From contig NZ_FNYE01000012.1 in NCBI RefSeq assembly GCF_900108945.1, positions 124,001 to 188,000 on the forward strand: a stretch of DNA of 64,000 nt, written 5' to 3'. The position numbers and the translations under genes are program-made. Source of the stretch: Paraburkholderia diazotrophica (lineage in GTDB: Bacteria > Pseudomonadota > Gammaproteobacteria > Burkholderiales > Burkholderiaceae). Positions 1-8,367 of this stretch are shown here, in pieces. How positions within the stretch are numbered: the first letter of the stretch is position 1; every line of letters begins with the position of its first letter. Below the pieces are notes generated by a model, which had not been told where the DNA came from, searched no databases, and saw only the letters and a list, made by a program, of their open reading frames with translations.

Positions 1-1
1 C

Positions 2-1096
2 GGCATCGCGTATCTCACGCGCGCGTTGCGTCTGGCGGCGGGCGTCGTGATCAGCGCATCGCACAATCCGTACTACGACAACGGCATCAAGTTCTTCTCC
101 GCCGATGGCAACAAGCTGCCGGATGAAGTCGAGTCGCTGATCGAAGAGCAGCTGGACAAGCCGCTCGAATGCGCGCCGTCCGAGCGTCTTGGCAAGGCGC
201 GGCGTCTCGACGATGCGGCTGGCCGCTACATCGAGTTCTGCAAGAGCACGTTCCCGCAGGCGTTCGATCTGCGCGGCATGAAGCTGGTAATCGACTGCGC
301 GCATGGCGCCGCGTACGACGTCGCGCCGCACGTGTTCCATGAACTCGGCGCCGATGTAGTCACGATCGGCGTCTCGCCGAATGGCTTCAACATCAACGAC
401 GGCGTCGGCGCGACCGCGCCCGACGCGCTCGTGCGCGCGGTGCGTGCGAACAAGGCGGATATCGGCGTTGCGCTCGACGGCGACGCGGACCGCGTGCAGA
501 TAGTCGACGCGAACGGCCGCCTCTACAACGGCGACGAACTGCTGTACGTGCTGGTGAAGGACCGGATCGCGACACAAGGCAAGGTCGAAGGGGCCGTCGG
601 CACGCTGATGACCAACATGGCCGTCGAAGTGGCGCTCAAGAAGGCGGGCGTGCAGTTCGTTCGCGCCGCCGTGGGCGACCGCTACGTGCTGGAGAAGCTG
701 CGCGAGCATCACTGGGAACTGGGCGCGGAAGGCTCTGGTCACATTCTGTCGCTGGATCGGCATTCGACGGGCGATGGCATCGTATCCGCGCTGCTCGTGC
801 TGGCCGCGATGCAGCGCAGTGGCCGTTCGCTCGAGCAGCTGCTGGAAGGCGTTACGCTCTTCCCGCAGAAGCTGATCAATGTGCGCATGCAGCCGGGTGC
901 AGACTGGAAGGGCAGCGAAACGATTCGCCGCGCGATTAGCGCAGCGGAGGGCGCGCTCGACGGCAGCGGCCGCGTGCTGATCCGTGCGTCGGGTACCGAG
1001 CCCGTGCTGCGTGTGATGGTCGAGGCCGCGCACGAAAAAGATGCCTTGTACCACGCCGAAACGATCGCCGAAGTGGTGAAGCAGGCGACGACCTGA
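2..1096 (+). CDS. glmM: Phosphoglucosamine mutase, 5'-truncated by the window edge
   Basis: This enzyme interconverts glucosamine-6-phosphate and glucosamine-1-phosphate in the cytoplasm, feeding UDP-GlcNAc for peptidoglycan and LPS. The frame is open from the first bases, so the true start lies upstream and roughly the first 90 residues are missing. The visible part has the phosphoserine loop (ISASHNPYYDNGIKFF), the metal-binding DGDADR motif and the C-terminal RASGTEP phosphate-binding loop. Those three motifs together separate GlmM from other hexose-phosphate mutases fairly well. A strong terminator follows, so it is probably the last gene of an upstream operon (commonly folP-glmM in this group, by family knowledge). 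Confidence 0.96.
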   Translation, partial: GIAYLTRALRLAAGVVISASHNPYYDNGIKFFSADGNKLPDEVESLIEEQLDKPLECAPSERLGKARRLDDAAGRYIEFCKSTFPQAFDLRGMKLVIDCAHGAAYDVAPHVFHELGADVVTIGVSPNGFNINDGVGATAPDALVRAVRANKADIGVALDGDADRVQIVDANGRLYNGDELLYVLVKDRIATQGKVEGAVGTLMTNMAVEVALKKAGVQFVRAAVGDRYVLEKLREHHWELGAEGSGHILSLDRHSTGDGIVSALLVLAAMQRSGRSLEQLLEGVTLFPQKLINVRMQPGADWKGSETIRRAISAAEGALDGSGRVLIRASGTEPVLRVMVEAAHEKDALYHAETIAEVVKQATT

Positions 1097-1121
1097 TTCA
1101 AGGCAACAGCATTTCAACCGG

Positions 1122-1148
1122 AAGGGCGGCCACATGCCGCCCTTTTTT
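1122..1148 (+). terminator. Intrinsic terminator after glmM
   Basis: A perfect 9-bp stem (AAGGGCGGC with GCCGCCCTT) and a 5-nt loop lead into a run of six T. It separates glmM from the phosphate operon. Confidence 0.9.
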
Positions 1149-1308
1149 GCGTCCGCCCGCCGGCAAAACGCGGGGCGGCAGGGCGATTTATGCGTCGCAT
1201 ACGCAAACGTTGGCGTACGCCAATTTCGAGCCTGAAACCGCCTATTCGCGACGCATCCGTTTCGACAGTGGAAACCCTGCCATAACGCCTTTCACGTAAG
1301 TAATAAGA

Positions 1309-1347
1309 CTGTCACGGGAAAGTCACGAAGAGTCACATTACCGTCAT
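1309..1347 (+). promoter_or_regulatory. Two tandem Pho boxes upstream of pstS
   Basis: Four GTCAY pentamers start at 1311, 1322, 1332 and 1343, spaced 11, 10 and 11 bp. This is the arrangement of two PhoB-binding Pho boxes (CTGTCAT repeats every 11 bp). Exactly 10 nt after the last repeat is TATTCT (1358-1363), a plausible -10 element, as expected for a PhoB-activated promoter that lacks a normal -35. The pstS start codon is about 40 bp further on. Confidence 0.88.
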
Positions 1348-1404
1348 AATCGGCCACTATTCTTCGCGGTGTCGTGTCACACGCTCATACCCACCGGAGA
1401 AAAC

Positions 1405-2436
1405 ATGAAACTGATGCAAACCGCGTTCGCTGGCATGGCTGGCGCTCTGTTCGCGATCGCAGCGCAAGCCGCCGACATCACTGGCGCGGGCAGCACCTTT
1501 GCAGCACCGATCTACACGAAGTGGGCTGACGCTTATCAGAAGACGGGCGGCGGCAAGGTCAACTATCAGGGCATCGGCTCGTCGGGCGGCATCAAGCAGA
1601 TCGTCGCGAAGACGGTCGACTTCGCAGGCTCAGACGCTCCGCTGAAGGACGACGAACTGACGAAGGACGGCCTGTTCCAGTTCCCGACGGTCGTCGGCGG
1701 CGTGGTGCCCGTGGTCAACATTCCGGGCGTGAAGGCTGGCGAAATCACGCTGTCGGGCGAAGTGCTCGGCGACATCTACCTCGGCAAGATCAAGAAGTGG
1801 AACGACCCGGCTATCGCCGCGCTGAACCCGAAGGCGAAGCTGCCGGATACGGACATCGCCGTGGTCCGTCGCGCTGACGGCTCGGGCACGAGCTTCATCT
1901 GGACGAACTACCTGTCGAAGGTCAACACCGAGTGGAAGTCGAAGGTCGGCGAAGGGACGACGGTCAACTGGCCGACGGGCACGGGCGGCAAGGGCAATGA
2001 CGGCGTCGCGGCATTCGTGCAGCGTCTGCCGGGCGCAATCGGCTACGTCGAGTGGGCGTATGCGAAGCAGAACCACATGATCTACGTCGACATGAAGAAC
2101 TCGGCGGGCACAGTGGTCGAGCCGAAGACGGAAACGTTCAAGGCAGCGGCAGCAGGCGCCGAGTGGTCGAAGTCGTTCTATCAGATCCTGACGAACGAGC
2201 CGGGCAAGAACGCATGGCCGATCGTCGGCGCGACGTTCGTGCTGCTGCACACGACGCAGGAAAAGGGTCCGCAAGGCGCGGAAACGCTGAAGTTCTTCGA
2301 CTGGGCGTTCAAGAACGGCGGCCAGGCTGCGAACGATCTGGACTATATCTCGCTGCCGGAATCGGTTGTGTCGGAAATCAAGACGCAATGGAAGGCAAAG
2401 GTCAAGGACGCATCGGGCAAGACGCTCGCCGAGTAA
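1405..2436 (+). CDS. pstS: Phosphate ABC transporter, periplasmic phosphate-binding protein
   Basis: PstS captures inorganic phosphate in the periplasm and delivers it to PstCA. The 343-residue product starts with a Sec signal peptide (basic MKLMQ start, hydrophobic core, AQA cleavage site before ADITG). The mature N-terminus has the family hallmark GAGSTFAAPIY, and SSGG and RADGSGT phosphate-binding loops follow. An upstream in-frame GTG exists at 1369, but the ATG at 1405 has a GGAGA ribosome site 4 nt ahead and puts the signal peptide at the N-terminus, so it is preferred. It is the first gene of the pst operon under a double Pho box. Confidence 0.97.
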   Translation: MKLMQTAFAGMAGALFAIAAQAADITGAGSTFAAPIYTKWADAYQKTGGGKVNYQGIGSSGGIKQIVAKTVDFAGSDAPLKDDELTKDGLFQFPTVVGGVVPVVNIPGVKAGEITLSGEVLGDIYLGKIKKWNDPAIAALNPKAKLPDTDIAVVRRADGSGTSFIWTNYLSKVNTEWKSKVGEGTTVNWPTGTGGKGNDGVAAFVQRLPGAIGYVEWAYAKQNHMIYVDMKNSAGTVVEPKTETFKAAAAGAEWSKSFYQILTNEPGKNAWPIVGATFVLLHTTQEKGPQGAETLKFFDWAFKNGGQAANDLDYISLPESVVSEIKTQWKAKVKDASGKTLAE

Positions 2437-2459
2437 TCCTTACCCAGTAGCAGCATCTA

Positions 2460-2519
2460 CCGCGCGCATGTGCACGCTGCGCGCGGCCGGCCGCCCGGCT
2501 TCGATGGAGCCCGGCGGCC
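2460..2519 (+). promoter_or_regulatory. Two stem-loops in the pstS-pstC gap
   Basis: The first hairpin pairs CCGCGCGCA (2460-2468) with TGCGCGCGG (2478-2486). The second pairs GGCCGCC-C-GGCT (2489-2500) with AGCC-C-GGCGGCC (2508-2519), with one C/C mismatch. No T-run follows, so this is unlikely to be a full terminator. By analogy with other binding-protein operons it probably protects the pstS message and lets PstS accumulate above the membrane subunits; that role is inferred. Confidence 0.6.
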
Positions 2520-2585
2520 GTAGTACTGGCCGTCTGGCATACGCCATGCGGCAACCGGAAACGCGGAAACAGGCTTACAGCTCCC

Positions 2586-3584
2586 ATGTCCGACCTCCCT
2601 CTCTCTTCTGACGCGGCCCGGTCGACTCCGCCCGGCAGCACGGCGCAAAAGGCGCCCAGCCGTGCCGGCGACATTATTTTCGGCGGCCTCGCACGGCTTT
2701 CCGCCATCGTCACACTACTGCTGCTCGGCGGCATTATCGTGTCGCTGATCGTCGCTTCGATGCCGACGATCCAGAAATTCGGTCTCGCCTTCCTGTGGAC
2801 GGCAGACTGGGATCCACCTTCGGAGCAGTTCGGTGCGCTGGTGCCCATCTACGGCACGATCGCGACGTCGATCATCGCGCTCATCATCGCAGTGCCTGTG
2901 AGCTTCGGCATTGCGCTCTTTCTGACTGAACTGTCGCCTGCCTGGCTGCGCCGGCCGCTCGGCATCGCGATCGAGCTGCTCGCCGCGATTCCGTCGATCG
3001 TCTATGGCATGTGGGGTCTGCTCGTCTTTGCACCGATCTTCGCGACGTGGTTTGAAAAACCGCTCGGCTCGCTGCTTTCGGGCATGCCTGTCATCGGGGC
3101 CCTCTTCAAAGGCGCGCCGATCGGCATCGGCATCCTGTGCGCGGGCGTGATTCTCGCGATCATGGTCATTCCGTACATCGCCTCCGTGATGCGCGACGTG
3201 TTCGAAGTCACGCCCGTGCTGCTGAAGGAGTCGGCATACGGCATCGGCTGCACGACGTGGGAAGTGATGTGGAAGATCGTCCTGCCGTTCACGAAGACGG
3301 GTGTGATCGGCGGCGTGATGCTCGGCCTCGGCCGCGCGCTCGGCGAGACGATGGCCGTCACGTTCGTGATCGGCAATACGAACCTGCTCGACAACGTCTC
3401 GCTGTTTTCGCCGGGTAACAGCATCACGTCGGCACTCGCGAACGAATTCGCGGAAGCGAGCCCAGGGCTCCATACGGCGGCGCTGATGGAACTCGGCCTG
3501 ATCCTGTTTGTGATTACCTTCATCGTGCTGGCGATTTCGAAAATCATGCTGCTTCGCCTCGAGAAAGGGGAGGGCGCGAAATGA
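2586..3584 (+). CDS. pstC: Phosphate ABC transporter permease PstC
   Basis: PstC is one of the two inner-membrane subunits of the PstSCAB phosphate importer. The 332-residue protein has a polar N-terminal segment of about 28 residues, then about six hydrophobic helices. A large periplasmic loop follows the first helix and contains the characteristic WTADWDPPSEQFGALVPIYG region. The cytoplasmic EAA loop (KESAYGIGCTTWEVMWKIVLP) contacts PstB. It lies 149 bp after pstS and overlaps pstA by 4 bp (ATGA). The ribosome site is weak, which fits translation below PstS level. Confidence 0.97.
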   Translation: MSDLPLSSDAARSTPPGSTAQKAPSRAGDIIFGGLARLSAIVTLLLLGGIIVSLIVASMPTIQKFGLAFLWTADWDPPSEQFGALVPIYGTIATSIIALIIAVPVSFGIALFLTELSPAWLRRPLGIAIELLAAIPSIVYGMWGLLVFAPIFATWFEKPLGSLLSGMPVIGALFKGAPIGIGILCAGVILAIMVIPYIASVMRDVFEVTPVLLKESAYGIGCTTWEVMWKIVLPFTKTGVIGGVMLGLGRALGETMAVTFVIGNTNLLDNVSLFSPGNSITSALANEFAEASPGLHTAALMELGLILFVITFIVLAISKIMLLRLEKGEGAK

Positions 3585-4477
3585 CCCAGTCCTCGTTGAA
3601 CATGCCGGGCAGCAACGACAGCGCAGTGCTCGAAGCGATGCGCAACAAGCTGCAAAGACGCCGCAAGGCGACCAATGTGGTCGCGCTGACGCTGTCGCTC
3701 GCGGCGATGGCGTTCGGCATCATCTGGCTCGTGTGGATTCTTTATACGACGCTGCGCCTGGGCGTCGGCGGCCTGTCCGTCGAACTCTTCACGCAATCGA
3801 CGCCTCCGCCGAATACGGACGGCGGCGGTCTCGCGAACGCGATCGTCGGCAGCCTGCTGCTCGTCGTGCTCGCGACGTTCGTCGGCACGCCGATCGGCAT
3901 CATGGCGGGCGTGTATCTCGCCGAATACGGCCAGAAGGGCTGGCTCGCGAGCATCACTCGCTTCATCAACGACATTCTGCTGTCGGCGCCGTCGATCGTC
4001 GTCGGTCTGTTCGTGTATGCGCTCGTCGTCGCGAAGATGGGCCATTTCAGCGGCTGGGCGGGCGTGATCTCGCTCGCGCTGCTGCAGATTCCCATCGTGA
4101 TCCGCACGACCGAGAACATGCTGAAGCTCGTGCCGAACGCGCTGCGTGAAGCGGCCTTCGCGCTTGGAACGCCGAAGTGGAAGATGGTGCTGTCGATCAC
4201 GCTGAAGGCATCGGTGGCGGGCATCGTCACGGGCGTGCTGCTCGCCGTTGCGCGTATCGCCGGCGAAACGGCGCCGCTGCTCTTCACGGCGCTGTCGAAT
4301 CAGTTCTTCTCTGTGGACATGAATCAGCCGGTTGCTAACCTGCCGGTCACGATCTTCAAGTTCGCGATGAGCCCGTTCGCGCAATGGCAGTCGCTCGCGT
4401 GGGCTGGCGTATTCCTGATCACGCTCGGGGTGTTGGGACTCAACATCCTCGCGCGTACGATCTTTTCGAAAAAGTAA
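3581..4477 (+). CDS. pstA: Phosphate ABC transporter permease PstA
   Basis: PstA is the second transmembrane subunit of the phosphate importer. The 298-residue protein has a cytoplasmic N-terminus of about 30 residues with RRRKAT just before the first helix. The EAA-type loop for ATPase contact reads LREAAFALGTPKWKMV, about residues 188-203. The start ATG overlaps the pstC stop in ATGA, so translation of the two permeases is probably coupled and stoichiometric. pstB follows after 15 bp. Confidence 0.97.
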   Translation: MTQSSLNMPGSNDSAVLEAMRNKLQRRRKATNVVALTLSLAAMAFGIIWLVWILYTTLRLGVGGLSVELFTQSTPPPNTDGGGLANAIVGSLLLVVLATFVGTPIGIMAGVYLAEYGQKGWLASITRFINDILLSAPSIVVGLFVYALVVAKMGHFSGWAGVISLALLQIPIVIRTTENMLKLVPNALREAAFALGTPKWKMVLSITLKASVAGIVTGVLLAVARIAGETAPLLFTALSNQFFSVDMNQPVANLPVTIFKFAMSPFAQWQSLAWAGVFLITLGVLGLNILARTIFSKK

Positions 4478-4492
4478 GGGCGGAGCGATCCG

Positions 4493-5341
4493 ATGAACAT
4501 GGCAGAAAGTCACCTGAATCCCATCGAGCGCCCGGCGTCACCCGCTGGTTTCGACCCGGCCCAGAGCGGCCATGCGGCAGCGCCCGCGCAACCGAAAATC
4601 GAAGTCAATAATCTGAACTTCTTCTACGGCAAGTATCACGCGCTGAAGAACATCAACCTGCAGATTCCCGAAGGCAAGGTGACGGCGTTCATCGGCCCGT
4701 CGGGCTGCGGCAAGTCCACGCTGCTGCGCACGTTCAACAAGATGTACGCGCTCTATCCGGAGCAGCGCGCCGAAGGCGAAATCCTGATGGACGGCGAAAA
4801 CCTGCTCACGTCGAAGCGCGACATCTCGCTCTTGCGCGCGCGCATCGGCATGGTGTTCCAGAAGCCGACGCCGTTCCCGATGTCGATCTACGACAACATC
4901 GCATTCGGCGTGAAGATGTTCGAAACGCTGTCGCGCTCGGAGATGGACGATCGCGTCGAGTGGGCGCTGACGAAAGCGGCGCTGTGGAACGAAGTGAAGG
5001 ACAAGCTCGGCCAGAGCGGCTACGGCCTGTCGGGCGGCCAGCAGCAGCGCCTGTGCATTGCGCGCGGCATTGCGATTCGTCCTGAAGTGCTGCTGCTCGA
5101 CGAACCGTGCTCGGCGCTCGACCCGATTTCGACGGGCCGCATCGAAGAGCTGATCGCCGAACTGAAGAGCGACTATACGGTGGTGATCGTCACGCACAAC
5201 ATGCAGCAGGCCGCGCGTTGCTCGGACTACACTGCTTATATGTATCTCGGCGAGCTGATCGAATTCGGCGACACCGAGAAGATCTTCATCAAGCCCGTCC
5301 GCAAGGAAACGGAAGACTACATCACGGGCCGCTTCGGCTAA
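4493..5341 (+). CDS. pstB: Phosphate ABC transporter ATP-binding protein PstB
   Basis: PstB powers phosphate import and, with PhoU and PhoR, helps report phosphate status. The 282-residue protein has Walker A GPSGCGKST, a Q-loop (VFQKPTPFPMSIYDN, typical of PstB), the signature LSGGQQQR, Walker B LLLDEPCSALD and the switch histidine in VTHNMQQ. The first 35 or so residues are a poorly conserved extension ahead of KIEVNNLNFFYGKYHAL; an internal start is possible, but 4493 follows a GGAGCG ribosome site closely. It sits 15 bp after pstA and 29 bp before phoU. Confidence 0.97.
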   Translation: MNMAESHLNPIERPASPAGFDPAQSGHAAAPAQPKIEVNNLNFFYGKYHALKNINLQIPEGKVTAFIGPSGCGKSTLLRTFNKMYALYPEQRAEGEILMDGENLLTSKRDISLLRARIGMVFQKPTPFPMSIYDNIAFGVKMFETLSRSEMDDRVEWALTKAALWNEVKDKLGQSGYGLSGGQQQRLCIARGIAIRPEVLLLDEPCSALDPISTGRIEELIAELKSDYTVVIVTHNMQQAARCSDYTAYMYLGELIEFGDTEKIFIKPVRKETEDYITGRFG

Positions 5342-5370
5342 GCGCACGGCGCGAGCTTAGGGAGTACGAC

Positions 5371-6075
5371 ATGACGGATAAACACCTGTCCAGCCAGTTC
5401 GATGCCGACCTGAATCTGGTCTCCTCGAAGGTGCTCGAAATGGGCGGCCTCGTCGAGGCGCAGATCGTCGCCGCGATGAATGCGTTGAACGAATTCGACA
5501 CGGGCATCGCCGATCAGGTGATCGCAGCCGAAGACCGCCTGAACACGATGGAAGTCGAGATCGACGAAGAGTGCAGCAACATCATCGCGCGCCGTCAGCC
5601 GGCGGCACGCGACCTGCGTCTGCTGATGGCGATCTCGAAGACGATCACGAATCTCGAGCGCGCCGGCGACGAAGCCGAAAAGATCGCGAAGCGCACGAAG
5701 CGCCTTGCGGAAGACGGCGCGGCGCGCACGATCAACATCGCCGAAATCAAGCTGTCGGGCGAGATGGCCGTGAGCATCCTGCGCCGCGCGCTCGACGCGT
5801 TCGCGCGCCTCGACACCGTGGCCGCCGCGCAGATCGTGCGCGACGACAAGGCGATCGACGAGGAATTCCGCGGTTTCGTCCGCAAGCTGATTTCGTACAT
5901 GACGGAAGATCCGCGGCTGATTTCCGTGGGCCTCGATTTCCTCTTCATCGCGAAGGCGATCGAGCGGATCGGCGACCACGCGAAGAACATCGCCGAATTC
6001 ATCATCTATGTCGTGAAGGGCACTGACGTGCGGCACAAGGGCCGCGACGCGCTCGAGCGCGAAGCGCTCAGCTGA
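5371..6075 (+). CDS. phoU: Phosphate signalling protein PhoU
   Basis: PhoU is a cytoplasmic helical-bundle protein that links the Pst transporter to PhoR and keeps the Pho regulon off when phosphate is plentiful. The 234-residue product has the two repeated PhoU domains with metal-ligand motifs of the E-x-D type (ERAGDEAEKI near residue 94, ERIGDHAKNIAEF near residue 197). The ATG at 5371 is preceded by GGAG at 5361-5364; longer in-frame starts inside pstB are less credible. It is part of the pst-pho operon, 72 bp before phoB. Confidence 0.96.
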   Translation: MTDKHLSSQFDADLNLVSSKVLEMGGLVEAQIVAAMNALNEFDTGIADQVIAAEDRLNTMEVEIDEECSNIIARRQPAARDLRLLMAISKTITNLERAGDEAEKIAKRTKRLAEDGAARTINIAEIKLSGEMAVSILRRALDAFARLDTVAAAQIVRDDKAIDEEFRGFVRKLISYMTEDPRLISVGLDFLFIAKAIERIGDHAKNIAEFIIYVVKGTDVRHKGRDALEREALS

Positions 6076-6147
6076 TGTGCCCTTGATAGGCAGTCGATCG
6101 AATCCGGCAAACTGTTCCCATAGCATTACGTTTATCAAGAGGCGCCG

Positions 6148-6849
6148 ATGCCCAGCAGTATTCTCGTTATCGAAGATGAACCCGCGATTTCCGAGCTGAT
6201 CTCGGTCAACTTGCAACATGCGGGCCATTGTCCGATTCGTGCGTACAACGCCGAACAGGCGCAGAACCTGATCAGCGATGTGCTTCCCGACCTCGTGCTG
6301 CTCGACTGGATGCTGCCGGGCAAATCGGGCATCGCGTTCGCGCGCGACCTGCGCAACAACGAGCGCACGAAGCACATCCCGATCATCATGCTGACCGCGC
6401 GCGGCGACGAGCAGGACAAGGTGCTCGGCCTCGAGATCGGCGCCGACGATTACGTCACGAAGCCGTTTTCGCCTAAGGAACTGATGGCGCGGATCAAGGC
6501 GGTGCTGCGCCGTCGCGCGCCGCAGCTGACGGAAGACGTCGTCGCGATCAACGGCCTGAAGCTCGACCCGGCGACGCACCGCGTCGCGGCGCATGCGGAA
6601 GGCAACGAGATCAAGCTCGATCTCGGTCCGACGGAATTCCGCCTGCTGCATTTCTTCATGACGCATCCGGAGCGCGTGCACAGCCGCACGCAATTGCTCG
6701 ACCAGGTGTGGGGCGATCACGTGTTCGTCGAAGAGCGCACGGTCGACGTGCATATCAAGCGGCTGCGCGCGGCCCTCAAGCCCGCAGGTTGCGATGCGAT
6801 GATCGAGACGGTGCGCGGCAGCGGCTATCGTCTGGCCAAGAGCGCATAA
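6148..6849 (+). CDS. phoB: Phosphate regulon response regulator PhoB
   Basis: PhoB binds Pho boxes and activates phosphate-starvation genes when phosphorylated by PhoR. The 233-residue protein has a receiver domain with the acidic pair (EDE near residue 10), phospho-acceptor Asp in LVLLDWMLPG, conserved Thr in MLTARGDE and Lys in TKPFSPKEL. A C-terminal winged-helix domain (LGPTEFRLLHFFMTHPERV, RTVDVHIKRLRAAL) follows. Length matches the family (about 230). The likely targets in this window are the Pho boxes before pstS and ppk and possibly the one before olsB. Confidence 0.97.
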   Translation: MPSSILVIEDEPAISELISVNLQHAGHCPIRAYNAEQAQNLISDVLPDLVLLDWMLPGKSGIAFARDLRNNERTKHIPIIMLTARGDEQDKVLGLEIGADDYVTKPFSPKELMARIKAVLRRRAPQLTEDVVAINGLKLDPATHRVAAHAEGNEIKLDLGPTEFRLLHFFMTHPERVHSRTQLLDQVWGDHVFVEERTVDVHIKRLRAALKPAGCDAMIETVRGSGYRLAKSA

Positions 6850-6870
6850 GGTACACTGGCCGGTAACACG

Positions 6871-6903
6871 AAGCGCGCTGCGAAGCCTCATTGCAGCGCG
6901 CTT
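6871..6903 (+). promoter_or_regulatory. Hairpin between phoB and phoR
   Basis: A perfect 11-bp inverted repeat pairs AAGCGCGCTGC with GCAGCGCGCTT around an 11-nt loop. The T-run after it is poor (TTGTTGTC), so it is better read as an attenuator or mRNA-stability element than a full terminator. It could set the ratio of PhoB to PhoR. Confidence 0.5.
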
Positions 6904-6951
6904 TGTTGTCTCTGATGTCTCAAGGTCTGGTCTCTAACGTCGCAGGAACAC

Positions 6952-8265
6952 ATGAACATCATCTGGGCGCGCTCCCTGGTATCGCTCGTGCTCCTCGCTG
7001 TTCTCTGCGTGGCAGTCGGCATATTCGTCAACACGAAGGTAGCGCTGAGCCTCGCCGTGATCGCGCTGCTCGCGCAGGGCATCTTCAGCACGTTCCACAA
7101 GCAGCGTCTATGGCGGCTGCTCGATGCGCCCGTCTACGGCGAAGTGCCGAGCGCGCCAGGCATCTGGGGCGAAATCTACTACCGGCTGCATAAGCTCGCG
7201 AAGCGCTGGCACGCGCAGGTGCGTCAGGTCGAGCAGCAGCACTCGCGCTTCATTCAGGCCATCCAGGCATCGCCGAACGGCGTCGCGATGCTCGACGATC
7301 ACGATCAGATCGAGTGGTGCAACGCGATCTCCGAGCAGCACTTCGGCCTCGACGCCAAGCGTGACTTGCGTCAGCACATCACGCATCTCGTGCGTCATCC
7401 CGACTTTGTCCGCTACCTGAACTCGCATCAATACGACGAGATGCTGATCATGCGCGGCATGGGCGACAAGCGGCAGAACGTGCTGTCCGTGCAGGTGTTC
7501 CCGTATGGCGAGAACCGCAAGCTCGTGCTGTCGCAAGACATCACCGAACTCGAGCGCACCGACGCGATGCGCCGCGATTTCGTTGCCAACGTGTCGCACG
7601 AACTGAAGACGCCGCTGACGGTGCTCGCCGGTTTTCTCGAAACGATGCGCGATATTCCGCTCGACGACGAAGAACGCGCGCGCTACCTCGACCTGATGAT
7701 GCAGCAGGCGCAGCGGATGCAACACATCGTCAGCGATCTGCTCGTGCTCGCGACGCTCGAAGGCGACAACAAGCCGCCGAGCAGCCAGATGGTCGATATG
7801 CGCGCGGTGGTCAGGCATTTGCAGGAAGATGCGGAAAGCCTGTCGGCGGGACGTCACCGGATCGCGTTCGATGCCGACGAAGCGCTCACGGTCACGGGCG
7901 TCGAGACTGAAATTCTCAGCGCGTTCGGCAACCTCGTCACAAACGCGATCCGCTACACGCCCGATGGCGGCTCGATCAACGTGAGCTGGCGTGCGCAGGG
8001 CGGACAGGCGACGTTCGTCGTGGCCGACAGCGGCCTCGGCATTCCCGCAGCGGATATTCCGCGTTTGACGGAGCGCTTCTATCGCGTCGATCGCAGCCGT
8101 TCGCGCGACACGGGCGGTACGGGCCTCGGGCTCGCGATCGTCAAGCACGTGCTGCAACGGCACGATGCGCAACTCGAAGTGAAAAGCGAAGAAGGGCGTG
8201 GCAGCACGTTCACGGTGCGCTTTCCGGCCGTGCGCACAGCGCTGCTGCATACGACGGCCGCCTGA
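6952..8265 (+). CDS. phoR: Phosphate regulon sensor histidine kinase PhoR
   Basis: PhoR is an inner-membrane kinase/phosphatase that controls PhoB in response to Pst/PhoU status. The 437-residue protein has two hydrophobic N-terminal segments (residues about 5-50) with almost no periplasmic loop, as is usual for PhoR. A PAS domain (about 95-195), a HisKA box with phospho-acceptor His in NVSHELKTPLTVL, and an HATPase domain (N-box NLVTNAIRYTP, G-box GLGIP and GTGLGLAIV) follow. It is the last gene of the operon and is followed by a bidirectional terminator. Confidence 0.97.
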   Translation: MNIIWARSLVSLVLLAVLCVAVGIFVNTKVALSLAVIALLAQGIFSTFHKQRLWRLLDAPVYGEVPSAPGIWGEIYYRLHKLAKRWHAQVRQVEQQHSRFIQAIQASPNGVAMLDDHDQIEWCNAISEQHFGLDAKRDLRQHITHLVRHPDFVRYLNSHQYDEMLIMRGMGDKRQNVLSVQVFPYGENRKLVLSQDITELERTDAMRRDFVANVSHELKTPLTVLAGFLETMRDIPLDDEERARYLDLMMQQAQRMQHIVSDLLVLATLEGDNKPPSSQMVDMRAVVRHLQEDAESLSAGRHRIAFDADEALTVTGVETEILSAFGNLVTNAIRYTPDGGSINVSWRAQGGQATFVVADSGLGIPAADIPRLTERFYRVDRSRSRDTGGTGLGLAIVKHVLQRHDAQLEVKSEEGRGSTFTVRFPAVRTALLHTTAA

Positions 8266-8305
8266 GACTCAGCAGAACGTTCAGGCGCGACACGCCCGTT
8301 GAAAC

Positions 8306-8336
8306 GAAAAAGCCCGCTTTTGAAAGCGGGCCTTTT
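8306..8336. terminator. Bidirectional terminator between phoR and ppk
   Basis: A hairpin built on GCCCGCTTT and AAAGCGGGC is flanked by A5 on one side and T5 on the other. It can therefore end transcription of phoR from the left and of ppk from the right. Confidence 0.85.
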
Positions 8337-8367
8337 TGCATGTTCGCCTGATCGCGGAACGCGGCGC

